A program made the position numbers and the translations under genes. This document shows, in pieces, positions 1 to 9,271 of a stretch of DNA of 64,000 nucleotides; position 1 is the first letter of the stretch; each line of letters begins with the position of its first letter. Under the pieces are notes generated by a model. The model did not search any database, was not told the origin of the DNA, and saw only the letters and a program-made list of their open reading frames with translations. The DNA comes from Marinoscillum sp965229915 (lineage in GTDB: Bacteria; Bacteroidota; Bacteroidia; Cytophagales; Cyclobacteriaceae). The stretch is from NCBI RefSeq assembly GCF_965229915.1, contig NZ_CBDDJZ010000001.1:2046001-2110000 (forward strand), in the 5' to 3' direction.

Positions 1-981
1 TCACAAACTCAAGCGATGGAATTTTACACTTATGCAGAAGATGACATCAATCTCACGGCACAGCTGCGTGGCAATGTGGGAGCGCATTATTCCTCCTTTT
101 TGGTCAATGGCCAGTATTATCACTCTTTGCAGCCTCGTATTTCTCTTCGCTATCTCGTGAGTAGCGACTTATCCATTAAAGCTTCATATGCCACCATGGC
201 CCAATACATTCACCTCCTTACTAATAGCGGAATAGGACTACCTACAGATCTGTGGGTACCAGCCACAGACAGAGTGAAGCCACAAACCAGCTGGCAGGTG
301 GCTCTTGGGGCTGCCAAAACGATAGAAGGGTATGAGTTTAGTGTGGAGACTTATTACAAAGAAATGGACAACCTGATTGAGTATGAGGAAGGCTCTTCGT
401 TTTTCAACCTGGGCACCGACTGGCAAGACAAAATCACCAGCGGAAGTGGCACGAGCTATGGCGCTGAGTTTCTCATTCAAAAGAAAACAGGAAAATTTTC
501 CGGTTGGCTGGGATACACGCTAAGCTGGACCAACCGCACCTTCCCCGAACTCAACTTTGGGAAAACCTATCCTTACAAATATGACCGAAGACATGACCTG
601 AGTGTGGTGGGTGTGTACCAGTTTTCCAAACGATTCTCCGCTTCTGCTACCTGGGTGTATGGCACAGGAAATGCCATGACACTGCCTCAGTCTAGCTACC
701 AGGGACAGGTCGGTCAGTATTATTGGTCCAACGAAATCGTTAATTACGGGAGCAGAAATGGCTACCGGATGGCAGCATACCATCGATTAGATATTGGGCT
801 TACCTGGACCAAAGAAAAAGAGAAAAGCACCCGGTCCTGGTCTTTTGGGGCGTATAACGTGTACAACAGAAGGAATCCTTTTTATATCGATGAAGGGTAT
901 GACAACAATGGCGACAAACACTTCTATCAATACAGCCTATTCCCGATTATCCCCTATTTGAGATACAGCTTTAAGTTCTAA
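1..981 (+). CDS. TonB-dependent receptor, C-terminal part (truncated by window edge)
   Basis: The reading frame is open to base 1, so the gene begins upstream of the window and only the last 326 or so residues are seen. The visible part is a run of alternating aromatic and polar strands (SLRYLVSSDLSIKASYATM, SGWLGYTLSWTNRTFP, RHDLSVVGVYQFSKRFSASATW), as in the outer-membrane beta-barrel of TonB-dependent receptors. It ends in the aromatic strand LRYSFKF, the usual last-strand signal. The gene is followed after 4 bases by a DUF4249 lipoprotein, a pairing common in Bacteroidota receptor loci. The substrate cannot be told from this fragment. The plug and any carboxypeptidase-like N-terminal domain lie outside the window. 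Confidence 0.85.
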   Translation, partial: SQTQAMEFYTYAEDDINLTAQLRGNVGAHYSSFLVNGQYYHSLQPRISLRYLVSSDLSIKASYATMAQYIHLLTNSGIGLPTDLWVPATDRVKPQTSWQVALGAAKTIEGYEFSVETYYKEMDNLIEYEEGSSFFNLGTDWQDKITSGSGTSYGAEFLIQKKTGKFSGWLGYTLSWTNRTFPELNFGKTYPYKYDRRHDLSVVGVYQFSKRFSASATWVYGTGNAMTLPQSSYQGQVGQYYWSNEIVNYGSRNGYRMAAYHRLDIGLTWTKEKEKSTRSWSFGAYNVYNRRNPFYIDEGYDNNGDKHFYQYSLFPIIPYLRYSFKF

Positions 982-985
982 CTCC

Positions 986-1921
986 ATGAAAAAAAGCATA
1001 CAATCAATCCGACCTATATGCCTGCTCGCGATTCTGTGGAGCTGTCAAACGATTATTGATGTGGACTTGCCAAAGCATGAACCACGGATTGTACTGAATT
1101 CCTTCTTTGGTACGGATACCACTTTTGTCTTCAACATAAGCCTGAGTAGGGGCATACTGGAGTCAGAACTATTTGGCTACACCAATCTGTCTGGCGCGAC
1201 CATCGAGGTGTTTGAAGACGGAACATCTATAGGTTATGCTACGCTTACAGCAGATGAAGCCTATTATGAATTGCCCAAAAAGTCAAAGCCTGGCTCAACT
1301 TATTCGGTTCAAGCCTCAATGACGGGCTATCCAGATGTAAAGGCTACCGACCTTGTCCCATCCTATGCTCCTACTGTTACGATCGATAAGTTCACAACGG
1401 TAAAAGATGAATATGGTGGAGAAGCGAAACAGCTCACCTATCATTTTGATGATCCATCGGGGGAAGATTTTTACGAGCTACTCCTATACATGGAGGTCCC
1501 CAGATGGGACTATTATGAAGATGAAGACACCAGCTATGTCTACCAGGCTGGTACCATGAAAGAATTGATTTATTTTAACAAAGTTGGTGCGGAGCTCAAT
1601 GAGTTTGAAGACTATGACGACACGGGTTTGTTTAACGACAACCTGTTTGACGGAAAGCGACACTCTGAGACCATCGAATATTATTTCTACTACTATGACA
1701 ATGGTGAGACTGCCTCTGAAGACCCGAAACTGTATTTGGAGCTGCGAAGAGTGTCTGAGGCTTATTACAACTATAAAACCAGTAGATCACTTCAGCAAAA
1801 CGCCGTAGATAATCCGTTTGCCGAGGCTGCCCAGGTTTACAACAATGTGGAAGATGGCTATGGGATATTTGCCTCCTATAATGCTAATGAAATATCATTC
1901 ACCATCCCCCCAGATGAGTAA
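986..1921 (+). CDS. DUF4249 family outer-membrane lipoprotein
   Basis: This 311-residue protein has an N-terminal lipoprotein signal ending LAILWSC, with the acylated Cys at residue 20. It is followed by IIDVDLPKHEPRIVLNSFF, the start typical of DUF4249. Members of this family sit next to TonB-dependent receptors in Bacteroidota and are presumed surface or periplasmic accessory lipoproteins of unknown ligand. The gene starts 4 bases after the receptor stop, so the two are probably co-transcribed. Its 3' end overlaps the ATG of a decayed second copy (ATGAGTAA arrangement), which suggests a former three-gene operon. Confidence 0.8.
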   Translation: MKKSIQSIRPICLLAILWSCQTIIDVDLPKHEPRIVLNSFFGTDTTFVFNISLSRGILESELFGYTNLSGATIEVFEDGTSIGYATLTADEAYYELPKKSKPGSTYSVQASMTGYPDVKATDLVPSYAPTVTIDKFTTVKDEYGGEAKQLTYHFDDPSGEDFYELLLYMEVPRWDYYEDEDTSYVYQAGTMKELIYFNKVGAELNEFEDYDDTGLFNDNLFDGKRHSETIEYYFYYYDNGETASEDPKLYLELRRVSEAYYNYKTSRSLQQNAVDNPFAEAAQVYNNVEDGYGIFASYNANEISFTIPPDE

Positions 1922-2188
1922 TCGGTTCATTGGCCTGTGTTTTGATTTTTGTTTTCATTAGTTGCCAGGTCATTGTGGACATTGACCCTAAGGAGTAACC
2001 GCAAGTAAAAATCATCCTTGAGACATTGCTCAGAGGCTTACTATGCCTATTTTAAGAGTTTAGAAAATCAAGTCAATTCCAGAGAAAACCCCTTCAGCGA
2101 ACCCATACTCGTTTACAATAACATCGAAAATGGCCTGGGTATTTTCGCCAGTCACAGCTCTAATGTCGACTCCTTTAGACTTAGATAG
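1914..2188 (+). pseudogene. Remnant of a second DUF4249 lipoprotein gene
   Basis: An ATG at 1914 overlaps the stop of the intact DUF4249 gene. After a +1 shift near 1938 the frame reads VLIFVFISCQVIVDIDPKE and then meets a stop, matching the signal peptide and CQTIIDVDLP start of the neighbour. From about 2030 the frame reads SEAYYAYFKSLENQV and later VYNNIENGLGIFAS, matching SEAYYNYKTSRSLQQ and VYNNVEDGYGIFAS at the C terminus of the intact gene, and ends at a stop at 2186-2188. The whole middle, roughly 220 codons, is missing. This is therefore a tandem duplicate inactivated by a frameshift, a stop and a large internal deletion. Confidence 0.8.
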
Positions 2189-2273
2189 ATGGCTACTTTC
2201 GATACATCGGCAACCTTCTGATCATCCAAAATCTCTTCCGACAGAGCAGACAAAGATTCCTTGCTTCCCTTCT

Positions 2274-4916
2274 TTACTCCGTTCTCAGTTTGTCGGCTGG
2301 ATTAGCCATAGCTCCTTTCATTGCCTGAAAACCTACGGTAAGCAGTGTCAACAATAACGTGAGAATAATAACTAAAAGGAACACTCCAGGAGTAATAGCA
2401 ATGCGGTAAGCAAAGTTATCCAGCCACATGGACGACAGGTAAGCAGCTAGTGGCAATGCAATCAGCAGACTGACACCCACTAATATCATATAGCGCCTGA
2501 TCAATAAGCCAAAAATAGAGAGCTCTCCAGCCCCGAGAACTTTACGAATACCTATCTCCTTACCTCTGCTAACCACACTGTAAGACACCAGACCAAACAG
2601 TCCGATTGCCGCAGTAAAAATGGCTAGAAATGTGAAGGCTGTAAATAGCCTGCTCAACCTGTTCTCTGATGCATAAAACTCCTGAAACGATTGATCCACA
2701 AACTCAAACTCAAACAGTCTATTGGGCTCCATGGTACGGTATTGTTCCTCTAAATACCCGATGGTCTCCTGGAGGTTACCACTGCCTACTTTTAGCACCA
2801 ACGATTGGAATTCGGTCCGGTCAATCTGGAGTACCACGTTTTCCACAGCGTTATGCAAGCTTTTGTAGTTAAAATCTCTGATCACCCCGATCACCTCACC
2901 CCGCTTTAGTGTATCACCATCATCCCACATCTCCCAGTTGAGCCGTTTGCCAAGAGCCTCCTGTGGGGAGCCAAAGCCAAAACTTTTAACAGCCGTCTCA
3001 TTGATAATAAAGGCTCCAAATTCATCCGATTTACTATTCTTTTTGAAATTTCGTCCAGCTATCAGCTCCAGATCCAGTACGGGAATGTAGTTTTCATCTA
3101 CCATAAACGCACTTACTGATTGTGCTTCATTGTTAAGATCAGGAACGTCAACATTATCGCCAGCTACGATGCCTCCCGGCACACCAAAGCAGGCAGTAAT
3201 ATCGAGAACATTGTAATGGCCAGCAAACCGATTGATTGTCTGGCTGATGTCATTTCTCATAGCACGAGTGATGGGAATCACCAGCAGGTTTTCCTTATCG
3301 AAACCCATGTCACTATTCTGCAGATGATCATACTGTTTCTGCATGATCAGAGAAATCAATACCAGCCCACAAGTAAGCACATACTGCGCGCCTACCATCA
3401 GTTGTCGTAGATCCAGTTTCAGTCCTGCTTTTTGCAATCTGGAGATACCATGCAGTACATTGAGTGGCTTAAATGAGGTAATAAGCATAGCCGGATAGAT
3501 ACCAGAAACGACCCCCAATACCAACAAGCCAACCACAAACACCAGCACAAACCTAATCTGGAGCAAGTCGCTGTAGCTAAAGCTCTTATCCACCAATTCA
3601 TTGAAAACAGGTAGCAGCATAAAAACCAGCCCAACGCTTATCACTCCTGAGATGAGTGTATACACAAGAGACTCGATTACATACTGCACTATCAACTGCG
3701 ACCTTCGGGCACCAATAAACTTCCTCACTACCACCTCCTGTGATCGCTTGACCGCTTGTGCCGTGGTGAGATTTATGAAGTTGAGACAGGCAATAAACAA
3801 GATAATGGCAGCTGCCAGAGAAAGAAACACCACCGCCTGGTAGTTCCCACGATCTGCTTCGTCCCACTCCATATTAGCGGAGTGCAAGTGAACATCAGTC
3901 ACCCGCTGGAACTGAGGCTCATAATGCATATTGTACTCTGCGGTGACCGGCCAGGCTGTTTGCTCTATATACTCAGACATGAGGTCAAAAACCATCGGGT
4001 CCGTAGCATCGGCTAGTTCGATGTAAGTGTAAAACTGTTGCCAAACCCAGCTATTGATGCGCTCCTCAGAAACCTGTCGGCGTAAGTAGTTAAACGAGAT
4101 GATGTAGTCTGGTTTGAGATGACTCTGTCTCGGAACATCCTCATACACTCCTACCACAGAAATGGTCGTTTTTTCTCCGATCATGACGGTCTGATTACCA
4201 AATGGCTCCTCACCGAAGAAGCGCTCATACGTCGACTCAGAAACTAACATAGAATTGGCCTCATCCAACCCGGATAATGAACCATGAAGCAGCTTAAAGT
4301 CCAGGATATCCAGTGCCTCCGTTTCGGCAAAATACCCATTGTCTTCTGCAAAAATTTGCTCCCCAATACGGAACATACTACCACCATAATCCAACATTAA
4401 CCGCCCGGCTTTGATGACCTGAGAAAAATTAGCCTTGAACTCAGGAGCATACATCGGGGGAACTATGGCCAACTTTTTAGTGGCACCGGAGCTGCTATGA
4501 TAGATGTTATAAATCCGGTATTTATTCGAATGCTGCGAAATGTGCTCATCGTACAGGATCTCATCATTAATAAACAGTGCAATGAAGATCACACTGGTGA
4601 CTCCCAAAACCAATCCAATGATATTGATGAAAGAAAATCCTTTTCGCTTCCAACCCATCCTGAGTGCAGTAAGTAGGTAATTCTTGTATATGTCCATATT
4701 GTTGAGTTTTGAGTTTGATCTAATGAGTGGTCGAGCAACAGTTCTTCTCATGAGTGTAAGCACGTCCTGTACGTATAGAAATTTCGCTTTGAATGCCCCG
4801 TACTTCTCTACATTTCGATCGAAGAGTTCATACAAGTCACCTTCCAGTCCCTCCAGGTGATTTCTATGACAAAACCAGCTAAAAAAACGGTTAATCAGTT
4901 TTGGTGGATCAATCAC
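2274..4916 (-). CDS. FtsX-like ABC transporter permease with N-terminal prefix domain
   Basis: This 880-residue integral membrane protein belongs to the MacB/FtsX permease group. The first 70 or so residues (PPKLINRFFSWFCHRNHLEG, EGDLYELFDRNVEKYG) form the small cytoplasmic prefix seen in Bacteroidota permeases paired with PadR regulators. A first membrane helix follows near residue 95 (FSFINIIGLVLGVTSVIFIALFI), then a large periplasmic MacB-type domain, three central helices, a second periplasmic domain and three C-terminal helices with GLFGLVSYSVVSRGKEIGIRKVLGA, the FtsX signature. No ATPase is encoded nearby. The start codon overlaps the stop of the upstream padR gene by 4 bases, so the two are translationally coupled. 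The substrate is unknown; antimicrobial or lipid-stress efflux is the usual guess. Confidence 0.85.
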   Translation of the reverse strand: MIDPPKLINRFFSWFCHRNHLEGLEGDLYELFDRNVEKYGAFKAKFLYVQDVLTLMRRTVARPLIRSNSKLNNMDIYKNYLLTALRMGWKRKGFSFINIIGLVLGVTSVIFIALFINDEILYDEHISQHSNKYRIYNIYHSSSGATKKLAIVPPMYAPEFKANFSQVIKAGRLMLDYGGSMFRIGEQIFAEDNGYFAETEALDILDFKLLHGSLSGLDEANSMLVSESTYERFFGEEPFGNQTVMIGEKTTISVVGVYEDVPRQSHLKPDYIISFNYLRRQVSEERINSWVWQQFYTYIELADATDPMVFDLMSEYIEQTAWPVTAEYNMHYEPQFQRVTDVHLHSANMEWDEADRGNYQAVVFLSLAAAIILFIACLNFINLTTAQAVKRSQEVVVRKFIGARRSQLIVQYVIESLVYTLISGVISVGLVFMLLPVFNELVDKSFSYSDLLQIRFVLVFVVGLLVLGVVSGIYPAMLITSFKPLNVLHGISRLQKAGLKLDLRQLMVGAQYVLTCGLVLISLIMQKQYDHLQNSDMGFDKENLLVIPITRAMRNDISQTINRFAGHYNVLDITACFGVPGGIVAGDNVDVPDLNNEAQSVSAFMVDENYIPVLDLELIAGRNFKKNSKSDEFGAFIINETAVKSFGFGSPQEALGKRLNWEMWDDGDTLKRGEVIGVIRDFNYKSLHNAVENVVLQIDRTEFQSLVLKVGSGNLQETIGYLEEQYRTMEPNRLFEFEFVDQSFQEFYASENRLSRLFTAFTFLAIFTAAIGLFGLVSYSVVSRGKEIGIRKVLGAGELSIFGLLIRRYMILVGVSLLIALPLAAYLSSMWLDNFAYRIAITPGVFLLVIILTLLLTLLTVGFQAMKGAMANPADKLRTE

Positions 4917-5239
4917 TTAGCAGAGATGTTTGGTATCATCTGTATCATTTCCGAGCGCATCTCATGGACTTGCTTGATCGCTTCCAAACCAGAGGAAGTG
5001 AGTGAATAGAATCGCTTTCGGCGGCCTCTGCGATTTTCAGTAGCCCCTTCATAAACCGATTTGAGAAAGCCTTTTTCTTCTAGTCGGGTAAGTGCGCTGT
5101 GGAGTGCTCCTATACTTGGTGTACGCCCAGTTCTTTTCTCCAACTCATCCTTGATTGCCAGCCCATATGCATCTTCCTGTAGCACGCCTATTGTCAGCAT
5201 GACTAGCTCCTCAAACTCCCCGAGATTGGTACTTTTCAT
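4913..5239 (-). CDS. PadR family transcriptional regulator
   Basis: This is a 108-residue winged-helix protein of the PadR type. GEFEELVMLTIGVLQEDAYG is the opening helix, followed by SIGALHSALTRLEEKGFLKS, the recognition helix and wing region, and RGRRKRFYSLTSSGLEAI, the beta wing and C-terminal helix. Its length is normal for the short PadR class. It overlaps the FtsX permease gene by 4 bases and presumably controls that operon. Two direct repeats lie just upstream of its start and are the best candidates for its binding sites. Confidence 0.88.
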   Translation of the reverse strand: MKSTNLGEFEELVMLTIGVLQEDAYGLAIKDELEKRTGRTPSIGALHSALTRLEEKGFLKSVYEGATENRRGRRKRFYSLTSSGLEAIKQVHEMRSEMIQMIPNISAK

Positions 5240-5258
5240 TCGATCAACACTTTAATGA

Positions 5259-5304
5259 TTCCTAAATGTAGAGTTATAAATTAATATTTCCTAATCGTAG
5301 AGTT
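5259..5304. promoter_or_regulatory. Tandem 17-bp direct repeat upstream of padR (candidate operator)
   Basis: TTCCTAAATGTAGAGTT at 5259-5275 and TTCCTAATCGTAGAGTT at 5288-5304 are direct repeats, 15 of 17 bases identical and 29 bp apart. They lie 20 to 65 bp upstream of the padR start. Read on the minus strand each contains TACATTTA or TACGATTA, and the first resembles the Bacteroidota -7 box TAnnTTTG. Autoregulation by PadR is typical of the family; binding here is inferred only from the position and the repetition. Confidence 0.45.
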
Positions 5305-5357
5305 TAAATATTCATTAAACACTGGCTCATTGCATATTTCCTGCATTCCTTTGTGGC

Positions 5358-6569
5358 ATGTCCTACCTACGACTCACCAAAAATCATCCGGAAATTCTGG
5401 GATACGGCGCGCTTCACTATTTTTTCTCTGCGATTGGTCAGACATTTCTGATCAGTGTTTGTGTACCCTACATTCAGGCTGATCTAGAGCTGACCAGTCT
5501 TGGTTTTAGCAACCGATATGCGATAGCCACTATTCTCAGTGCGCTCACGCTTCCGCTTGTAGGTGGCTGGGTAGATCGAGCTAAACTGACTGTGATCAGT
5601 GCTTTGGGTGGGCTGGGCCTGGTGATCGCCTGCTGTGTGATGTTTCTAAGTGCCAGGTGGCCGGTTTTACTTCCCGGATTGTTTCTGCTACGCTTCTTCG
5701 GACAGGGAGGAATGATACTCATTGGGTCCACAGCCATCGCCAAGTTCTTCACCAAAAACCGTGGAAAAGGCCTCTCATTGAGCAGTATGGGGTTATCTCT
5801 GGCAGAAACCTTCATGCCCCTGGTCTTTGTATCCCTCATCGGTTGGCTTGGTTGGGAATATGCCTGGTTAGTGCTGGGAGCTGCAGCAGCAATGTTGTTC
5901 ATTCCTGGCTCATTCCTGTTGATAAGAAACCATCACCCTGATGCTAAAGAAGAAACCATCACAGAATCAGAAACAGATAAGGACTTTACCCGCTCACAGG
6001 TTGTTCGCGACCCTTATTTCTATCTGGTGTTACCTGTTATGCTCTTTCTTCCTTTTTTCATTACGGGTATTTTCATCCACCAAAATCTTATCGCCTCCGC
6101 CAAGGGCTGGTCAATGGACTGGATGGCTGCAACATTCGTCGGGTTTGGCATCACCAAGGTGCTCATGTCCTTTGTCGGAGGGTCATTAATTGATCGCTTT
6201 ACAGCGCGCAGGGTTTTTATTTTCTACCTGGTTCCGGCAGCACTGGGATTGCTAATTCTCCATCTAGGTGAACACAGACTGTTGGCACTCCTTTACATGT
6301 GTCTGTTAGGAATGACGGCAAGCCTGGGTACTCTTACCGGTGTAGCTATATGGGCGGAAATGTACGGATCCAAAAACCTGGGAGCCATCAAAAGCATGAT
6401 CACGATGATCATGGTCATCTCCACCGCTTTAGGTCCCATAATCATTGGGTGGGGATTGGAAAAATCTCTTGAATGGACGCTTAATATCAGCGTGACCACC
6501 ATTTTAATTTTGGTGTTTTTGAGCTACTTTGTGGTCACACGTAACCTGAAAACACCCACCACAAAATGA
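5358..6569 (+). CDS. Major facilitator superfamily transporter
   Basis: This 403-residue protein has about 12 hydrophobic segments. The loop between helices 2 and 3 is GGWVDRAKLTVISALGG, a degenerate MFS motif A, and the second half repeats it as GGSLIDRFTARRVFIF. The half-to-half layout, with FLLRFFGQGGMILIGSTAIA in helix 4, recalls the monocarboxylate/oxalate-type branch, but the substrate cannot be told. The gene overlaps the following short-chain dehydrogenase by 4 bases (ATGA), so transport and oxidoreduction may serve one pathway. It is divergent from padR. Confidence 0.85.
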   Translation: MSYLRLTKNHPEILGYGALHYFFSAIGQTFLISVCVPYIQADLELTSLGFSNRYAIATILSALTLPLVGGWVDRAKLTVISALGGLGLVIACCVMFLSARWPVLLPGLFLLRFFGQGGMILIGSTAIAKFFTKNRGKGLSLSSMGLSLAETFMPLVFVSLIGWLGWEYAWLVLGAAAAMLFIPGSFLLIRNHHPDAKEETITESETDKDFTRSQVVRDPYFYLVLPVMLFLPFFITGIFIHQNLIASAKGWSMDWMAATFVGFGITKVLMSFVGGSLIDRFTARRVFIFYLVPAALGLLILHLGEHRLLALLYMCLLGMTASLGTLTGVAIWAEMYGSKNLGAIKSMITMIMVISTALGPIIIGWGLEKSLEWTLNISVTTILILVFLSYFVVTRNLKTPTTK

Positions 6570-7345
6570 GCAATACCACACTAATTACTGGTGCTTCCAG
6601 CGGAATAGGTTTAGAACTGGCGAGAATCCACGCCTCTCATGGTAGTGACCTGATTCTCGTTGCTCGGAGTACCACCAAATTGACCAAACTAAAAGAAGAG
6701 TTAGAATCAGAATTCGGCATATCCGTTCTGAACATACCAAAAGACCTCTCTATCCCTGATTCGGCACAGGAAGTCTATGATATAGTTTCTGAGAAACAGA
6801 TGGAAGTAGAATTCCTAATCAACAATGCCGGGTTTGGCGACTTTGGATTGTACCATGAAACCAGCTGGGAAAAAGAGGAAATGATGATTAACCTCAACAT
6901 CCTTGCTCTATCTCAGCTCACCAAACTATTCGGATCAGATATGGTCAATCGTGGACATGGGCGTATCCTGAATGTGTCCTCCACAGCTGCATTCCAACCC
7001 GGACCTTTGATGACTGTTTATTATGCTACCAAACACTATGTGCAGGCATACTCAGAAGCACTCTATGAGGAGTGGAAAGATTTTGGTGTTTCGGTAACAG
7101 CCCTGTGTCCGGGAGCCACAGAATCCGGCTTTTCTGAGGCTGCCGATGCAGAAGAATCTAAACTCTTCAAAGGTAAAAAATTGCCTTCATCCAAAGAGGT
7201 AGCGGAGTTTGGTTATAAAGCCATGATGAAAGGTCAGATGACCGCCATTCATGGAGCTATGAATACCCTTATGGCCAAAAGTGCCAGGTTTGCTCCGAAA
7301 AAGGTATTGCTGAAAATGGTGAGAAAAATTCAGGAGAAGGATTAG
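6566..7345 (+). CDS. Short-chain dehydrogenase/reductase (SDR)
   Basis: This is a 259-residue classical SDR, a soluble NAD(P)-dependent oxidoreductase. The cofactor motif TGASSGIG is at residues 8-15, NNAG at 86-89, the catalytic Ser is in NVSST near residue 139, and Tyr152 and Lys156 form the YxxxK motif. Arg34 after the second strand favours NADP(H). The product resembles the DltE/YqjQ-like group that acts on ketones or acyl groups, but the substrate is unknown. The start overlaps the MFS gene stop by 4 bases. The end overlaps, tail to tail, the next gene on the minus strand. Confidence 0.9.
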   Translation: MSNTTLITGASSGIGLELARIHASHGSDLILVARSTTKLTKLKEELESEFGISVLNIPKDLSIPDSAQEVYDIVSEKQMEVEFLINNAGFGDFGLYHETSWEKEEMMINLNILALSQLTKLFGSDMVNRGHGRILNVSSTAAFQPGPLMTVYYATKHYVQAYSEALYEEWKDFGVSVTALCPGATESGFSEAADAEESKLFKGKKLPSSKEVAEFGYKAMMKGQMTAIHGAMNTLMAKSARFAPKKVLLKMVRKIQEKD

Positions 7346-8001
7346 TCTATTGTATGGCTCAGGATATGCTCTTTTAACTTGAGTCTGCGCTTCTCTGCTT
7401 GTTTGTAAATGCGCCTTTTTTGATTTATTGAAGAGGCCATCTTCATCAGATTGTTTTTCATGGCTGTGTATTCCAGCACCTGATCATCGGTGAATTGTCG
7501 GTTATAGAATATCAGTTTGTCGTTCAGAAAATCATTGAGATCCTCCAGGTAATCCCAAAACACACCTTCACCAAAAAGTATTTGCTCATCGTATTCATAA
7601 TAGCTGACCATCGCTTTTTTCAGATCCAGATCATTTATGAGTGACACATTTCCAGTGGTGATGATTGAATTGTAAGAAGTAGCATTGATGGCATAGTGAT
7701 TAAAATTATTGACCAGAATAACCAAATTGGCCAAGGTATCCAATGTATGAGGATATCCACTTTGATACAATGAATCTACCTTACCGAGATACTCCAGGTC
7801 GCCATCACAGTCCTTGATGGCATATACATACCCAAGGCTATCTTCGTCTAATTCCTGAATCATATTAGACAAGTAGAAGGCGGTCATCTCCGATTGTTTT
7901 TGGGTTTCCTGGCACTTGTTCAGTGAAAATGCGATACTAATCCCCAGTATCACAATGACCAGGTCGATCATCTTATCAAGAATGCTACTTTTATTGCTCA
8001 T
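7342..8001 (-). CDS. Membrane-anchored protein of unknown function (DUF6090-like)
   Basis: This 219-residue protein has a single N-terminal membrane segment (MIDLVIVILGISIAFSLNKC) followed by a charged, helical soluble part. The pattern of a hydrophobic stretch ending in a short polar anchor and then an alpha-helical domain with NATSYNSIITTGNVSLINDLDLKKAMVSYY resembles DUF6090-type proteins, which are numerous in Bacteroidota and have no known function. It lies between the SDR (converging, 4-base overlap) and the TetA-type pump, 22 bases after the pump stop on the same strand, so it could be the distal gene of that transcript. Confidence 0.6.
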   Translation of the reverse strand: MSNKSSILDKMIDLVIVILGISIAFSLNKCQETQKQSEMTAFYLSNMIQELDEDSLGYVYAIKDCDGDLEYLGKVDSLYQSGYPHTLDTLANLVILVNNFNHYAINATSYNSIITTGNVSLINDLDLKKAMVSYYEYDEQILFGEGVFWDYLEDLNDFLNDKLIFYNRQFTDDQVLEYTAMKNNLMKMASSINQKRRIYKQAEKRRLKLKEHILSHTID

Positions 8002-8023
8002 AGGATTAGATTATCCTATAAAG

Positions 8024-9238
8024 TTAAGCAGCTTTCTTTTCTGACAAGAATCGATATGAAAGAAGCATCGCCGTAAAAGCTAATACAGCAGCCAAATAAA
8101 ATGGAGCGCTGGGAATATACACTTCCCTGGAAGCATCGGTGAAGTAGCCAAACACATTGGTCATCAGTGGTGGACCAACCACAGTAGTCAAACTCATTAG
8201 ACTAGTCAGCCCTCCCTGCAGCTCACCTTGTTCATTGGCTGGCACGCTATTGGACATAAGTCCTTGTAACGAAGGCCCAGCAATTCCTCCAAATGCATAA
8301 GGTATCAACACAAGATAAAGCATCAATCCACTCCCACTCATCGCTATTAGAATAAATCCAAGGCAGTTAAAAGCCAAACCAACATATACACCTCGTGCTT
8401 GTCCGATTTTATTGATTATTGGCCGGATGGCTACTCCTTGCACTAAAGCGATCATCAAGCCGACGAAAGCCAGAGAATAGCCAACCTCAGCCTCGCTCCA
8501 TTCGAACTTCTCAATGGTGAAATACGTCCAGGTACTCTGTGTGGCATGAGCAGCAATATATACCAGCACCAATGAAACCAGCAATCCGGTGACCACTGGA
8601 TACTTCTTCAGCTGCATCAATGTTCCCCATGGGTTTGCCCGTTTCCAGCTAAATGGCCTGCGGTTTTCCTTAGAAAGTGACTCGGGCAATACAAAATATC
8701 CATAAAGCCAATTGAGCATGACCAATCCCGCCGAAGCAAAGAAGGGTACTCTTGGACCATACTCGCCCAACACGCCTCCGATTAATGGACCTATGATAAA
8801 TCCTAGTCCAAAGGCTGCTCCCACCATTCCAAAATTCTGTGATCTCTTCTCAGGAGTGGACACATCTGCGATGTAGGCATTTGCTGTAGTAAAACTGGCG
8901 CCAGTCACACCCGCTACCAATCTAGCCACAAACAACCAGCCGATAGTGGGTGCAAACCCTGCGAGAATATAGTCGAGACCAAATCCAAAAAGGGATAAAA
9001 GTAGCACCGGTCTACGGCCATACTGATCGCTGAGTGCCCCTACGATAGGAGCACAAATAAACTGCATGAATGCATAGGCAAACATGAGCCAGCCACCCCA
9101 GATACTCGCATCACTAATAGTCCCACCAGTCAGCTCAGTGATCAAAGCAGGAACGACTGGAATGATAATCCCCACACCGATGACATCTACCAGTACAGTG
9201 ACCAGTACGAAGCCTATTGCAGCTTTTCTATTCTTCAT
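8024..9238 (-). CDS. TetA-type MFS drug efflux transporter (DHA1 family)
   Basis: The product is a 404-residue, 12-helix proton antiporter. The loop 2-3 motif A is well preserved (GALSDQYGRRPVLLLSL), as is the helix 5 region GFIIGPLIGGVLGEYG (motif C, G-rich, typical of antiporters). The pattern VDVIGVGIIIPVVPALI in helix 1 is characteristic of the tetracycline-type TCR/Tet branch. Chromosomal members of this branch are common in Bacteroidota and often do not confer tetracycline resistance, so the drug named is only a family label. A perfect 23-bp palindrome lies 34 bp upstream of the start, which suggests repression by a dimeric regulator encoded elsewhere. Confidence 0.88.
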   Translation of the reverse strand: MKNRKAAIGFVLVTVLVDVIGVGIIIPVVPALITELTGGTISDASIWGGWLMFAYAFMQFICAPIVGALSDQYGRRPVLLLSLFGFGLDYILAGFAPTIGWLFVARLVAGVTGASFTTANAYIADVSTPEKRSQNFGMVGAAFGLGFIIGPLIGGVLGEYGPRVPFFASAGLVMLNWLYGYFVLPESLSKENRRPFSWKRANPWGTLMQLKKYPVVTGLLVSLVLVYIAAHATQSTWTYFTIEKFEWSEAEVGYSLAFVGLMIALVQGVAIRPIINKIGQARGVYVGLAFNCLGFILIAMSGSGLMLYLVLIPYAFGGIAGPSLQGLMSNSVPANEQGELQGGLTSLMSLTTVVGPPLMTNVFGYFTDASREVYIPSAPFYLAAVLAFTAMLLSYRFLSEKKAA

Positions 9239-9271
9239 GATTTTCTGGAAAACGCTACGAAAGTACCGTAT

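Noticed and set aside
2130..2357. 75-residue plus-strand frame after the DUF4249 remnant
   Set aside because: It spans the remnant in a different frame and the end of the permease gene; no sign of coding.
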